From Verrucomicrobiota bacterium (GTDB taxonomy: Bacteria > Verrucomicrobiota > Verrucomicrobiia > Limisphaerales > Pedosphaeraceae), in the NCBI GenBank assembly GCA_021325145.1, contig JAJPHR010000048.1:46840-110839 (forward strand): 64,000 nucleotides of DNA. Direction: 5' to 3'. The first letter of the stretch is position 1. Every line of letters starts with the position of its first letter. Both the position numbers and the translations under genes were made by a program. This document shows positions 45,672-54,504 of the stretch, one piece after another. The notes below the pieces were generated by a model. That model worked only from the letters and a program-made list of their open reading frames with translations, did not search any database and was not told the DNA's origin.

Positions 45672-45934
45672 CGGCAAGGCCGCGAGTGAACGCAGCGAGG
45701 CAGGCGCGTCGGGAGCATGCCGCTATGTGGCAGCATATCCGAGGGCTGCTCCTGCCGCACCGCGCCGTCCATTTTAATTTGACCATTGCAATAGGCAAAC
45801 CGGCACTTGTAGATTATTTGTCAGGCGACATGAGCAACTCCGCAGCACAAGCTTGGATTGAGGCGAGGCGTGACCTTGGTAGCGACAACTACATCTCGGG
45901 TGTTGCTGGCGCAGGCCGTTAAACGCACCTCATT

Positions 45935-46297
45935 ATGCAAGTCTCTGAAACCGTCCGCACCCTCGCCCAGGCCATCAGCGCAACTCGAACGACCCTCTCC
46001 CCGCGCCACCGGCTCCTCCTCGCACTGCTCCAACTCATGCCGCTCTACTGTGAAGCCAGGCGCCTGGACGCCTGGGAAGCAGCCATCCTGGCCGCCCTTC
46101 CCAGGGTTAACGATCGTTCCGATGCGGATACTTCAGGAATGGGACATCTCCTGGAAGAAGTATTCGAATTTGGCCGTTTGAATCTCTATACGAGCTTCGA
46201 TTCCAGCGGCACGGGAGATTGCTACGCGAACCTCTCAAAACTTTTCGAGCGCGCAAACATTGATTGCCCCAAAATTAATCATTTCACCGGCTTATGA
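45935..46297 (+). CDS. Hypothetical protein
   Basis: A 120-residue frame, MQVSETVRTLAQAISATRT then a helical middle (LLLALLQLMPLYCEARRLDAWEAAILAAL) and an acidic, aromatic C-terminus (EEVFEFGRLNLYTSFDS). The composition is protein-like and the predicted structure mostly helical, but I do not recognise a family. No clear ribosome site precedes it. It lies at the edge of a repeat-rich gene-poor region and may be a remnant. Confidence 0.4.
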   Translation: MQVSETVRTLAQAISATRTTLSPRHRLLLALLQLMPLYCEARRLDAWEAAILAALPRVNDRSDADTSGMGHLLEEVFEFGRLNLYTSFDSSGTGDCYANLSKLFERANIDCPKINHFTGL

Positions 46298-46612
46298 ACG
46301 CCAAGCGCCTGAGCTCGACGATGGGAAACCAGTACATTCATGGGCGGCATCACACCAAATCCTAAGAAGCACGGTTATCGGCTGCCGCCCGGCTGCAAGG
46401 TCTCATCCACGTTTTGCAAGGTACGCCACTGAAACCTTCGTTGAGATTGCCCCACGCGCAAAGCCGCCCATCTGTGGCCTTGTGGACTTCGGGAAGTTTC
46501 GTTACGAGTTATCCGAGAAAATCAAGAAGCACAAGTGAAGACAGCGCATTCAGTTCCGTTTCGCCGATCTTGCCAAACGACCTTCCGTTTCCATATATCA
46601 AGCATTGCTCGC
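46298..46612. other. Probable decayed small gene(s)
   Basis: Short fragments in different frames look coding: KKHGYRLPPGCK near 46360-46396, GLIHVLQGTPLK near 46399-46435 in another frame, and PPICGLVDFGKFRYELSEKI near 46470-46520. A frameshifted small gene would explain them. No intact gene is supported, and the promoter of the GH16 gene must lie at the right end. Confidence 0.35.
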
Positions 46613-47431
46613 ATGAGAAAAATCCTGGGAATCGCGTTGCTGCTGGCGCTCTCCCTTCCACTGTGCGCCAGTGAGTGGAAGCTCGTTTGGTCCGACGAAT
46701 TTGACCACGACGGTCCGCCCGATTCAGCCAAGTGGGATTACGAACACGGCTTCGTCCGAACCGGCGAATTGCAATACTACCAGCCGGAAAACGCCGTCTG
46801 CACCAACGGCATGCTGGTCATTGAAGCCCGTCGCGAACACAAGCCCAATCCCGACTATCGCCCCGGCCGCACCGGCTGGAAGAACCGCGAGTATATCGAC
46901 TACACCTCCGCCTGCCTGATCACCAAGGCGAAGCACGAGTTTACTTACGGCAAATTCGAAATGCGCGCCCGCATCGACACCCGCCTGGGCAGTTGGCCCG
47001 CCTTCTGGACGCTTGGCACATCCATCGACAAGATCCACTGGCCCGCCTGCGGCGAAATCGACATCATGGAGTATTACACCAACATCGTGCTGGCCAACGT
47101 CTGCTATGCGCGCAACGGCCGGCAGCAATGGCTCACCACCAAACAATCGCTTTCCACCCTGGGCCTCAACAACTGGTCAAAGGAGTTTCACATTTGGACG
47201 ATGGAATGGAACGAACAGCAGATCGATCTTTTTCTCGACGGCAAACTGAGCGCCCATTTCAACGTGGCCGAAGCCGACCAACCCGGCGTCGAAAACCCCT
47301 TTCGCAACCCGCATTACATCCTCATCAACCAGGCCATTGGCGGCCGCTGCGGCGGCGATCCCTCCGGCACCGCTTTTCCAGTACGCATGGAGGTTGATTG
47401 GGTGCGAGTTTATCAGCACACTACGTTATGA
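46613..47431 (+). CDS. Secreted glycoside hydrolase family 16 enzyme (beta-glucanase/laminarinase-like)
   Basis: A 272-residue exported enzyme. The signal peptide is MRKILGIALLLALSLPLCAS. The mature protein begins EWKLVWSDEFDHDG, typical of GH16. The active-site motif is Glu148-Ile-Asp150-Ile-Met-Glu153 (GEIDIMEY), with Glu148 as nucleophile and Glu153 as acid/base. HEFTYGKFEMRARI and the closing VRMEVDWVRVYQ are also conserved. It probably cuts beta-1,3 or mixed beta-glucans. The start at 46613 was chosen for the signal peptide. The stop overlaps the next gene by ATGA, so the pair is co-translated. Confidence 0.93.
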   Translation: MRKILGIALLLALSLPLCASEWKLVWSDEFDHDGPPDSAKWDYEHGFVRTGELQYYQPENAVCTNGMLVIEARREHKPNPDYRPGRTGWKNREYIDYTSACLITKAKHEFTYGKFEMRARIDTRLGSWPAFWTLGTSIDKIHWPACGEIDIMEYYTNIVLANVCYARNGRQQWLTTKQSLSTLGLNNWSKEFHIWTMEWNEQQIDLFLDGKLSAHFNVAEADQPGVENPFRNPHYILINQAIGGRCGGDPSGTAFPVRMEVDWVRVYQHTTL

Positions 47432-48345
47432 ACCACTTTCTGTTCTTCCTGGTTGCCGCGCCGCTGTTAACCGTCATTCCCTGCCTGGCTGGAGAAACCC
47501 TGGGCAACGACCCGGCGGCCCACACCACCAACTCGTCCCGGCCAGGGTCCTTTTCCGTCGAAGTGGTCGGCCACGGAAAGCCGATGATCCTCATCCCCGG
47601 CCTGACCTGCGGCGGGAGCGTGTGGAATACGACCGTCGAGCATTTCAAAGCTCGCTATGAATGCCACATTTTGGCGCTCGCCGGATTCGCCGGCGAGCCC
47701 GCCATCGCCGCAAAGCCCATGCTGGAAAACGTTCGCAATGACATCGCCGTTTATATTCGCCAAAAGAAGCTTGCGCAACCGGTCATCGTGGGACACAGCC
47801 TCGGCGGATTCCTCTCGTTCTGGATCGCCGCGGCCGAACCAACTCTCGTCGGCCCGGTCATTTCCGTCGATGGCGGGACATTTTTCCCGGCGTTGATGGA
47901 TCCAAAAGCGACCCGGGAAAGCTCGAAGGCAGGCGCGGAATCGCTTCGCCAATCGATGGAGGGCCAGACTTCGGAACAGTTCGCTGCCGCCAACAAAATG
48001 TTCCTCTCCTACATGATCACCGATCCGAAAAACCTCGAACTGATCGCCCCGATCTGCGCGAAATCCGACCCCAAGGCTGTCTCGCTCGCGATGTACGAGT
48101 TAATGACCACCGACCTGCGCGACGAAGTCGCCAAAATCAAAACGCCCGTGCTGCTTATCGGCGCTGGCGCAGCCTCCCCTCAGGGCAAAAAGGAAATCGA
48201 GGATCTTTACGAAGCCCAGGTCGCCAAAATTCCCGTTCACAAAGTCGTGATCGACGAGAAAGCAAAGCATTTTATCATGCTGGATGACTCAGACTTCCTA
48301 TTCTCGACGATGGACAACTTTCTCGCGGCCCCCGCCGCGAAATAA
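47428..48345 (+). CDS. Secreted alpha/beta hydrolase
   Basis: A 305-residue exported hydrolase with signal peptide MNHFLFFLVAAPLLTVIPCLAG. The oxyanion strand is ILIPGLTCGG, nucleophile Ser124 lies in VGHSLGGF, and a late His (KAKHFIML) with an acidic residue in the preceding strand completes the triad. The substrate is unknown; esterase or lactonase activity is typical for this fold. It is coupled to the GH16 gene by ATGA overlap, which hints at a shared polysaccharide target. Confidence 0.85.
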   Translation: MNHFLFFLVAAPLLTVIPCLAGETLGNDPAAHTTNSSRPGSFSVEVVGHGKPMILIPGLTCGGSVWNTTVEHFKARYECHILALAGFAGEPAIAAKPMLENVRNDIAVYIRQKKLAQPVIVGHSLGGFLSFWIAAAEPTLVGPVISVDGGTFFPALMDPKATRESSKAGAESLRQSMEGQTSEQFAAANKMFLSYMITDPKNLELIAPICAKSDPKAVSLAMYELMTTDLRDEVAKIKTPVLLIGAGAASPQGKKEIEDLYEAQVAKIPVHKVVIDEKAKHFIMLDDSDFLFSTMDNFLAAPAAK

Positions 48346-48541
48346 TTCCCGCCCGTCCCGTCGCGCCGTTCGCCGAGCCAGGCAATCAAGACCTTCCGTT
48401 CCAGACGAAGTCGCTGGCATCCGTTGCCTGCTTATCCGCGTCAATCCGCCGGGAAAATCCGCTGAACTCTGCGCTCCGACCACAAAAAAGATGTATTACA
48501 TCTTATCGTCGCTTGAGTCTTCCAACCCAGAGTGTTACAAA

Positions 48542-49912
48542 ATGTACGTGTGCGAAACAACCACGATTCTATCTGTGAATACTCCGCGGCATAACTGCAT
48601 CGCGCCACGCGAGGTCATCGCCGAACTGGAAAAGCACATCCTGGTGGACGGCTTCAAACTGGTCATCGACCTGGAGAAAAGCCGTGGTTCCCGCCTGGTC
48701 GATGCGCCCACAGGCCGCGAGCTCATCGATCTCTACAGCTTTTATGCCTCGATGCCCATTGGCTACAACCACCCCTACTTCAGCCAACCGGAGGTGGAGG
48801 CTGATCTGCTCGCGGCGTCCAAAATCAAGGTTGCCTGCGCGGACGTTTATTCGGTGCAGTATGCGACCTTCGTCTCCACATTTGCGCGGGTGATGGGAAT
48901 GCCGCCGTTGGAACGTTACTTCTTCATCGATGGCGGGGCCTTGGCCGTTGAGAACGCCCTCAAGGCCGCCATGGATTGGAAGGTGCGCAAGAATCTCGCG
49001 GCGGGCAAGGGTGAGCGCGGGACGGAAATCATCCATTTCGAACACGCGTTTCATGGGCGCAGCGGCTACACCATGAGCCTGACCAACACGGACCCGCGCA
49101 AGGTGCAATATTACGCGAAATTCCCCTGGCCCCGCTTCCCCGCTCCCACCATCGACTTTTCCCTACCGGCAGGCGCACGCTTGCCGACCGTCATTGAAAA
49201 GGAAAAACAGGTCGCCGGGCAAATCCGCGACCTGCTCGCGCAAAAACGCGATGATATTGCCGCGCTCATCATTGAGCCCGTTCAAGGCGAAGGCGGCGAC
49301 AACCATTTCCGTGGCGAATGGCTGAAAATGCTTCGCACGATCTGCGACGAGAATGATATTCTGTTGATCTTCGACGAAGTCCAGAGCGGCATGGGGCTGA
49401 CGGGCCGCAACTGGTGCTGCGAACACTTTGGCGTCGTGCCGGACCTCCTGGTGCTCGGCAAAAAGTCACAAGTTTGCGGCATCATGGCTGGACCGCGCCT
49501 GGACGAAGTGAAGGACAATGTGTTTCGTCTGCCAAGCCGGATCAGTTCCACCTGGGGCGGCAATTTCACCGATTACGTTCGTTCGACCCATTTTCTCCGC
49601 ATCATTGAGCAGGAAAAGCTCGTCGAAAACGCCCGCAGCAAGGGCGATTATTTCCTGCGCGAACTCCAGGCCATGTCCGACAAGCACCCGTTGATGTCCG
49701 CCGTGCGCGGGCGCGGCTTAATGATGGCCTTCGACCTCCCGAATGCGGGTTTGCGCGATGCTTTCTGGAAAGGCGCGTATGAACTGGGCCTGCTCGTCGT
49801 CCGGTCCGGCGAACATTCCATCCGCCTGCGCCCCGTGCTGGACATCAAAGACGAAGCCATCGAAGTTGCTTTGCGCATCATGGACGCCGAATGCCGGCGG
49901 CTGGCGCGCTAA
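48542..49912 (+). CDS. lat: L-lysine 6-transaminase (class III aminotransferase)
   Basis: A 456-residue PLP enzyme. It resembles actinobacterial Lat (lysine epsilon-aminotransferase), which transfers the 6-amino group of lysine to 2-oxoglutarate and yields 2-aminoadipate 6-semialdehyde. Supporting segments are HILVDGFKLVIDLEKSRGS, FFIDGGALAVENALKAA, FEHAFHGRSGYTMSLTNT, EPVQGEGGDNHF and FDEVQSGMGLTG. The PLP lysine is Lys307 or Lys308 in VLGKKSQVCG. Earlier in-frame starts exist, including 48491, but they extend into unconserved sequence. The adjacent ALDH7-type gene completes the route to aminoadipate, which strengthens the call over other omega-transaminases. Confidence 0.92.
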   Translation: MYVCETTTILSVNTPRHNCIAPREVIAELEKHILVDGFKLVIDLEKSRGSRLVDAPTGRELIDLYSFYASMPIGYNHPYFSQPEVEADLLAASKIKVACADVYSVQYATFVSTFARVMGMPPLERYFFIDGGALAVENALKAAMDWKVRKNLAAGKGERGTEIIHFEHAFHGRSGYTMSLTNTDPRKVQYYAKFPWPRFPAPTIDFSLPAGARLPTVIEKEKQVAGQIRDLLAQKRDDIAALIIEPVQGEGGDNHFRGEWLKMLRTICDENDILLIFDEVQSGMGLTGRNWCCEHFGVVPDLLVLGKKSQVCGIMAGPRLDEVKDNVFRLPSRISSTWGGNFTDYVRSTHFLRIIEQEKLVENARSKGDYFLRELQAMSDKHPLMSAVRGRGLMMAFDLPNAGLRDAFWKGAYELGLLVVRSGEHSIRLRPVLDIKDEAIEVALRIMDAECRRLAR

Positions 49913-49950
49913 GGCTCCAACCACTGATGGACACAAATGGTAAAAACGCT

Positions 49951-49967
49951 TTCGGGAATTTCCCGAA
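49951..49967. promoter_or_regulatory. Perfect palindrome in the lat-ALDH intergenic region
   Basis: TTCGGGAATTTCCCGAA, 8-1-8 perfect. A related palindrome TTGGGAATTCCCCAA lies at about 50035-50049, so the pair resembles two operator half-repeats for one regulator. Both lie upstream of the dehydrogenase gene. Confidence 0.5.
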
Positions 49968-50000
49968 GCCGCATCAGCCCGATGGGGCGAAAGAAAACAG

Positions 50001-50020
50001 CCCACCGATTCATCGGTGGG
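50001..50020. promoter_or_regulatory. Stem-loop between lat and the ALDH7 gene
   Basis: CCCACCGA-TTCA-TCGGTGGG forms a perfect 8-bp stem with a 4-base loop. No T-run follows (TAAAGCGG), so it is not a classical terminator. It may stabilise RNA ends or slow transcription between the two genes. Confidence 0.5.
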
Positions 50021-50073
50021 TAAAGCGGCGATGGTTGGGAATTCCCCAAAGGCATCCGGCTTAATTCTTTCCC

Positions 50074-51621
50074 ATGCCAAAACCAAAGCCCATTTCTTCC
50101 ACCGCCGCCTTGTTCAAGAAGCTCGGCCTTCACGAACGCAACCCAGGCGTCTTTTGCGGCGAATGGCTCGGCAGCGGGCGGGTCTCGCGGAGTTTGTCGC
50201 CCATTGACGGTCGCGTTTTGGCCTCGGTCACGCAAGCCACGCCCGCGGAATATGAACAAGTCATGCAGCACGCCCTCGCTGCATTCCAAAAATGGCAAGC
50301 GGTTCCGGCACCCAGGCGCGGAGAAATCATTCGCCAGCTTGGCAATGCCCTACGCGCTGCCAAGCAGGATCTTGGCCGCCTCGTGACCCTCGAAGCCGGC
50401 AAAATTCGCGCGGAGGGCGAAGGCGAAGTCCAGGAAATGATCGACATTTGCGACTTTGCGGTTGGCCTTTCGCGCCAACTCTACGGCCTGACCATCGCCT
50501 CCGAGCGACCGCAGCATCGGATGCTCGAACAATGGCATCCGCTGGGAGTCGTGGGTGTGATCACTTCGTTTAATTTCCCCGTGGCCGTGTGGGCTTGGAA
50601 CAGTGCCCTTGCCTCCGTTTGCGGCAATTCAGTGGTTTGGAAACCCTCTGAACAGACACCGCTCACGGCTATCGCCACCACCAAAATCGCCGAGCGCGTT
50701 TGCCGGGCGAACAAAGTTGATCCGGCCATCTTCAGCCTGGTTAGCGGAGATGCCGAGACGGCTGGCCAGCGGCTCGTCAACGACCCGCGCGTTCCGCTTA
50801 TCTCCGCGACCGGTTCCACCCGCATGGGCCGCCAGGTTGGCGAAGCCGTCAGCCGCCGGTTGGGCCGCAGCCTGCTCGAACTCGGCGGCAACAACGCCAT
50901 CATCGTTGCGCCCAGCGCGAACATGGATCTTGCGGTGCGCGCGATTGTCTTCGGCGCGGTCGGCACCGCCGGCCAACGTTGCACTTCCACCCGGCGCGTG
51001 TTCGCCCACGAATCCATTCTTCCCCAGCTTACGGAACGGCTTATCGCCGCCTACCGGCAGATTCCCATCGGCGATCCCTCCAAGCCCGAAACCCTCATGG
51101 GCCCGCTTATTACTCCGCGCGCTGTCGAGGCCATGCAAACCGCCCTCAAGCAGCTTCAACGCGAGGGCGGCAAGGTGCTTTTCGGGGGCGAACCGTTGCG
51201 CGGGCCAAACTATCCCGGCGGAGGCTATGTCCGCCCCTGCCTCGCCATCGCCCAGGCCGATTTCAAAATTGTCCACGAAGAGACTTTCGCGCCAATACTC
51301 TATCTCATTCCGTACCGCCAGCTTGATGAAGCCATTGCGCGGCACAACGCCGTGCCGCAGGGTTTAAGTTCCGCTATTTTCACGAACGAGCTGCGGGAGG
51401 CCGAGCAGTTTCTGTCGGCTGGGGGAAGTGACTGCGGCATCGCCAACGTCAACATTGGCACCAGCGGCGCGGAAATCGGTGGCGCTTTCGGCGGCGAAAA
51501 GGAAACCGGCGGCGGCCGCGAAAGCGGCAGCGACAGTTGGAAGAACTACATGCGCCGCCAAACCGTCACCATCAATTACTCCACTGATTTGCCCCTCGCC
51601 CAAGGCATCAGCTTCGGCTAG
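50074..51621 (+). CDS. amaB: L-2-aminoadipate 6-semialdehyde dehydrogenase (ALDH7 type)
   Basis: A 515-residue aldehyde dehydrogenase very like antiquitin/ALDH7. It oxidises 2-aminoadipate semialdehyde to 2-aminoadipate with NAD. Conserved parts include VVGVITSFNFPVAVWAWN, SATGSTRMGRQVG and Glu269 in LLELGGNNA. The catalytic residue is Cys303 in GTAGQRCTSTRR. The ALDH7-specific C-terminus is NIGTSGAEIGGAFGGEK, ETGGGRESGSDSWKNYMRR and LPLAQGI. It lies 161 bases after lat, so together they turn lysine into aminoadipate. The intergenic space holds palindromes and a stem-loop. Confidence 0.94.
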   Translation: MPKPKPISSTAALFKKLGLHERNPGVFCGEWLGSGRVSRSLSPIDGRVLASVTQATPAEYEQVMQHALAAFQKWQAVPAPRRGEIIRQLGNALRAAKQDLGRLVTLEAGKIRAEGEGEVQEMIDICDFAVGLSRQLYGLTIASERPQHRMLEQWHPLGVVGVITSFNFPVAVWAWNSALASVCGNSVVWKPSEQTPLTAIATTKIAERVCRANKVDPAIFSLVSGDAETAGQRLVNDPRVPLISATGSTRMGRQVGEAVSRRLGRSLLELGGNNAIIVAPSANMDLAVRAIVFGAVGTAGQRCTSTRRVFAHESILPQLTERLIAAYRQIPIGDPSKPETLMGPLITPRAVEAMQTALKQLQREGGKVLFGGEPLRGPNYPGGGYVRPCLAIAQADFKIVHEETFAPILYLIPYRQLDEAIARHNAVPQGLSSAIFTNELREAEQFLSAGGSDCGIANVNIGTSGAEIGGAFGGEKETGGGRESGSDSWKNYMRRQTVTINYSTDLPLAQGISFG

Positions 51622-51654
51622 ATTATGTGCTGGGTTATAAAAAAATGCGCATTA

Positions 51655-51722
51655 GGTACACGCGCGGCGCGCCCTACCGGCACGATGTATGGCGGGCAGT
51701 CCTCTGCACGCCGTCCCCGAAC
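51655..51722. repeat. REP-like intergenic element, rearranged copy
   Basis: Pieces of the family are present in altered order: GGCGCGCCCTACCGG at the left, then GGCGGGCAGTCCTCTGCACGCCGTC. The core GGGCAGTCCTCTGC is intact. It sits between the ALDH7 gene and the following uncharacterised gene. Confidence 0.6.
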
Positions 51723-51758
51723 GATTAATGATGTTCCGTATAGCCATCAGAGACATTT

Positions 51759-53213
51759 ATGACGAGCACCACCCAGCAGAATGCTGAGACGCCGACGAAG
51801 CCGTTCGCTTCCCCTCCAAAGCAGTTTGATTGGCCGCTGGCCTACGACGCCGAAAAATTCCTCACGCAGCGCATTTCCGCATTCCTGGAGCGCAACCGTT
51901 TCGCTCACGCTCTTGCGGATCGCATGCGTCGTGAAACCGGCACCGATTTTTTTGAGTGGATCGACCATCTTATCCTCCCAACCGAGGACGAGCCGGCCTT
52001 GCGCCGCGCCGGTTTCGTGCGTGACGAAGCCATTGATGCCCCAAATGGTGAGACGGCCCTTCACCATCCTCGCGCCACCTTGCCCTGCGTTCGCCTGCGT
52101 CCGGGACAAAAGGAGATTCCCCCGGTCATCGCCTTGCGGCCCGAGCGTGTTGCGGATTTCAAGGCCCGGCATAATCTCACCGCCGACATTGAAGGAGCGC
52201 CGTACTCACGCTATCGCCGCCTCGTTGTCTCCGAAGAGAACGGCGTTCGTCTTGAAGCGGTCGAGCGGCGCGCTTACCGCGGCTATGCCCCCGCCCCGCT
52301 GAAACCCGGCGAGCTGGAGGCGATTCTAAAGGTGAACGACCTCTGGAAAACGCGCCCGCGCCTGTTTTCGCAGGACGCCCAGGGCTTTGAATTCGCCAAC
52401 CGGTTGCTCGACCAAAGCATTCCGCTCATCGGCCGCGACCTGACCTGCCAAATCTTTTTCGAGGAGGAACGCGCTTATTGGGAATCCCGAAACCGCGCGG
52501 GCCGCATCCAGAAGTTCCGGCAGGATTCACTCGGCCTGGGCTGGGGCAATCACGATCACCACACTTTTCGCTGCTCGCGTGAACACTTCGTGGATTTGAT
52601 CGAAATCCTCCTCAAGCTCGGGTTCGAAAAACGCGAGCGCTATTACGCCGGCGCGGAAGCCGGTTGGGGCGCCCAGATTTCGGAACAGGCAACTACCGGC
52701 ATCGTGGTATTCGCCGACGTGGATCTCATGCCGGATGAAACGGAAATCGATTTTTCAGCCAATCGCCTGCCGCCCGCGTCCCGGCTGGGGACGGTGGGGC
52801 TGTGGGTTGGCCTGCACGGCGAAAGTTTCCTTGAGGCAGGCATGCACCACCTCGAAGCGCGGTTTGATTACCAGTTGCTGCGCGAACAACTGAAGGAACA
52901 AGGCGTCAACACCATGAACCCGTTTTCCAATTTCGAGTTCCTGCGCCAGGCATTCACTGAGGGCGAACGCTGGCCGGTGAACCGCGCGCGCGCCGAACGC
53001 CTGCTCGCCGCCAGGCTCATCACCCCGCAGCAATTCGAGAAATTCACGACCGAAGGAGCCATTGGCAGCCACCTTGAGAACCTCCAACGTCACGGCGGTT
53101 TCAAGGGCTTCAACCAAAAATCCGTCAGCGTCGTCATCGCCGCCACCGACCCTCGCAAAAGCCATTTCGAAAGCGCCCAGGCACGCCCGACCGCAAGCGA
53201 ACCGGCGGCGTAA
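51759..53213 (+). CDS. Uncharacterised protein in the lysine-catabolic cluster
   Basis: A 484-residue soluble protein without a domain I can name. His- and Glu-rich spots suggest a metal site: FFEWIDHLILP (His70), GWGNHDHHTFRC (His265, His267, His268) and GLHGESFLEAGMHH (Glu355, Glu359). The segments FFEWIDHLILP and HDHHTFRCSREHFVDLIEILLKLGF look like starts of vicinal-oxygen-chelate modules. I compared it with the 2-oxoadipate dioxygenase HglS (DUF1338) from memory; the sequences do not match. It follows lat and the ALDH7 gene on the same strand, so a later step of aminoadipate breakdown is a reasonable but unproven role. Confidence 0.7.
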   Translation: MTSTTQQNAETPTKPFASPPKQFDWPLAYDAEKFLTQRISAFLERNRFAHALADRMRRETGTDFFEWIDHLILPTEDEPALRRAGFVRDEAIDAPNGETALHHPRATLPCVRLRPGQKEIPPVIALRPERVADFKARHNLTADIEGAPYSRYRRLVVSEENGVRLEAVERRAYRGYAPAPLKPGELEAILKVNDLWKTRPRLFSQDAQGFEFANRLLDQSIPLIGRDLTCQIFFEEERAYWESRNRAGRIQKFRQDSLGLGWGNHDHHTFRCSREHFVDLIEILLKLGFEKRERYYAGAEAGWGAQISEQATTGIVVFADVDLMPDETEIDFSANRLPPASRLGTVGLWVGLHGESFLEAGMHHLEARFDYQLLREQLKEQGVNTMNPFSNFEFLRQAFTEGERWPVNRARAERLLAARLITPQQFEKFTTEGAIGSHLENLQRHGGFKGFNQKSVSVVIAATDPRKSHFESAQARPTASEPAA

Positions 53214-53429
53214 TTCGTGCTCATGCCTGGAGAGGCATGGAGCCCCGCCTTCAGTCGGCAAGAAGCTCGCAATCACGACTCGCACGAAAGTATCCGATCC
53301 GCTCGACCTGACGGATGCCCCGCTGGCTAAAGCCGGGACCCCAAACCTTGGAGCGTCCAATATCCAATATCCAAAACCCTAACACGATATGGACATTTCC
53401 CGCCATCGCAGCCAATAATCGCCCCTTTA

Positions 53430-54485
53430 ATGCAATTTCCATCGAACCAAGTTTTGATCACCGGCGCCCTTGGGTGGCTGGGCATCAGCCTCGTCGAGGC
53501 TTTGGTCAAGGGGTTGCCGGACCACAAGCTTCTGCAAGAACCGTCGGCGGACTTGCGCATTCGGTGCCTGGTTCTGCCCGGCCAGGATGCAGGGGCACTG
53601 CGCAAAATCTCCGACCGCATCGGAGTGCTCACCGGCGATGTTCGCAGCCCCGCGGATTGCGAAAGGCTTTGCCGGGATGCCAAAGGCGCGGTGCTCTTTC
53701 ACACCGCCGGCATTATTCATCCCGCGAAGGTTTCAGAATTCTACCAAATCAATGTCGAAGGCACCTGCCATCTGCTCGACGCCGCGATCAAAGCGGGAGT
53801 TCGGCGCGCGGTCATCGTCTCCTCAAATTCACCCTGCGGGTGCAATCCGCATCCCGATCACCTGTTTGACGAACAATCGCCCTATCATCCGTACATGAAT
53901 TACGGGCGCTCGAAGATGCGGATGGAACTGACCGTCCGGGAGCGCCAGGGCAGGCTCGAAACCGTCATCATCCGTCCGCCGTGGTTTTACGGACCTAACC
54001 AGCCGCCGCGCCAAACGCTCTTTTTCCAAATGATCCGGGATGGCAAAGCGCCCATCGTCGGCAATGGCGAAAATCTCCGTTCCATGGGCTACATTGAAAA
54101 CCTTTGCCAGGGCCTGTTGCTGGCCGCCCTAGTGGAGCGGGCTAGCGGGCAGACTTATTGGATCGCGGATCAGCGTCCCTATTCGATGAATGAAATCATT
54201 GATACCATCGAGCGCCTCCTGGAAACCGAGTTCGGACAAAAATGCGCCCACAAGCGAATGCGTCTGCCGGGTTTCGCGAGCGAAATCGCGCTGGTCGCCG
54301 ACGCGTCATTGCAAGCCCTGGGTTTGTACAATCAGAAAATCCACGTCCTCTCCGAAATGAACAAAACCATCGCCTGCTCCGTGGCGCGCGCGGAAGCGGA
54401 ATTAGACTATCGCCCGACCGTTGCGCTGGAAGAAGGCATGCGGCGTTCCCTGAAATGGTGCCTGGGCCGGAGAATAAAGCTTTGA
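53430..54485 (+). CDS. NAD-dependent epimerase/dehydratase (extended SDR)
   Basis: A 351-residue extended short-chain dehydrogenase. The Rossmann glycine motif is LITGALGWLG (residues 9-18) and the catalytic Tyr-x3-Lys is in MNYGRSKMRME, with Ser in VSSNSPCG before it. RPPWFYGPNQPPRQ follows, as in 3-beta-HSD-like and sugar-nucleotide epimerases. The closing region (DYRPTVALEEGMRRSLKW) is typical. It is the first gene of the polysaccharide cluster and probably acts on a nucleotide sugar; substrate unknown. It converges with the SGNH-type gene, only 19 bases apart. Confidence 0.88.
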   Translation: MQFPSNQVLITGALGWLGISLVEALVKGLPDHKLLQEPSADLRIRCLVLPGQDAGALRKISDRIGVLTGDVRSPADCERLCRDAKGAVLFHTAGIIHPAKVSEFYQINVEGTCHLLDAAIKAGVRRAVIVSSNSPCGCNPHPDHLFDEQSPYHPYMNYGRSKMRMELTVRERQGRLETVIIRPPWFYGPNQPPRQTLFFQMIRDGKAPIVGNGENLRSMGYIENLCQGLLLAALVERASGQTYWIADQRPYSMNEIIDTIERLLETEFGQKCAHKRMRLPGFASEIALVADASLQALGLYNQKIHVLSEMNKTIACSVARAEAELDYRPTVALEEGMRRSLKWCLGRRIKL

Positions 54486-54504
54486 GATTATCTGCCCGCC
54501 TTTC

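Larger units (their letters stand above)
44746..45934. other. Long, nearly gene-free region rich in short repeats
   Basis: About 1.2 kb without a convincing gene. It contains an inverted repeat AGTCATAA/TTATGACT at 44986-45024, phased decamer repeats at 45198-45237 and 45322-45370, a hairpin CCTCGTT-TCC-AACGAGG at 45606-45622, and a T-followed inverted repeat AACTGTT-TT-AACAGTT at 45653-45668. Short frames at 45019-45201 and 45554-45922 show no protein-like features. The AT-rich part differs in composition from the flanks. Confidence 0.6.

Noticed and set aside
45554..45922. Plus-strand frame of 122 residues
   Set aside because: It covers two hairpins and has no coherent protein-like composition until its last 40 residues; treated as non-coding or remnant.
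51759..53213. Assignment as 2-oxoadipate dioxygenase HglS (DUF1338)
   Set aside because: Attractive from context, but the sequence lacks the motifs I recall for that family.
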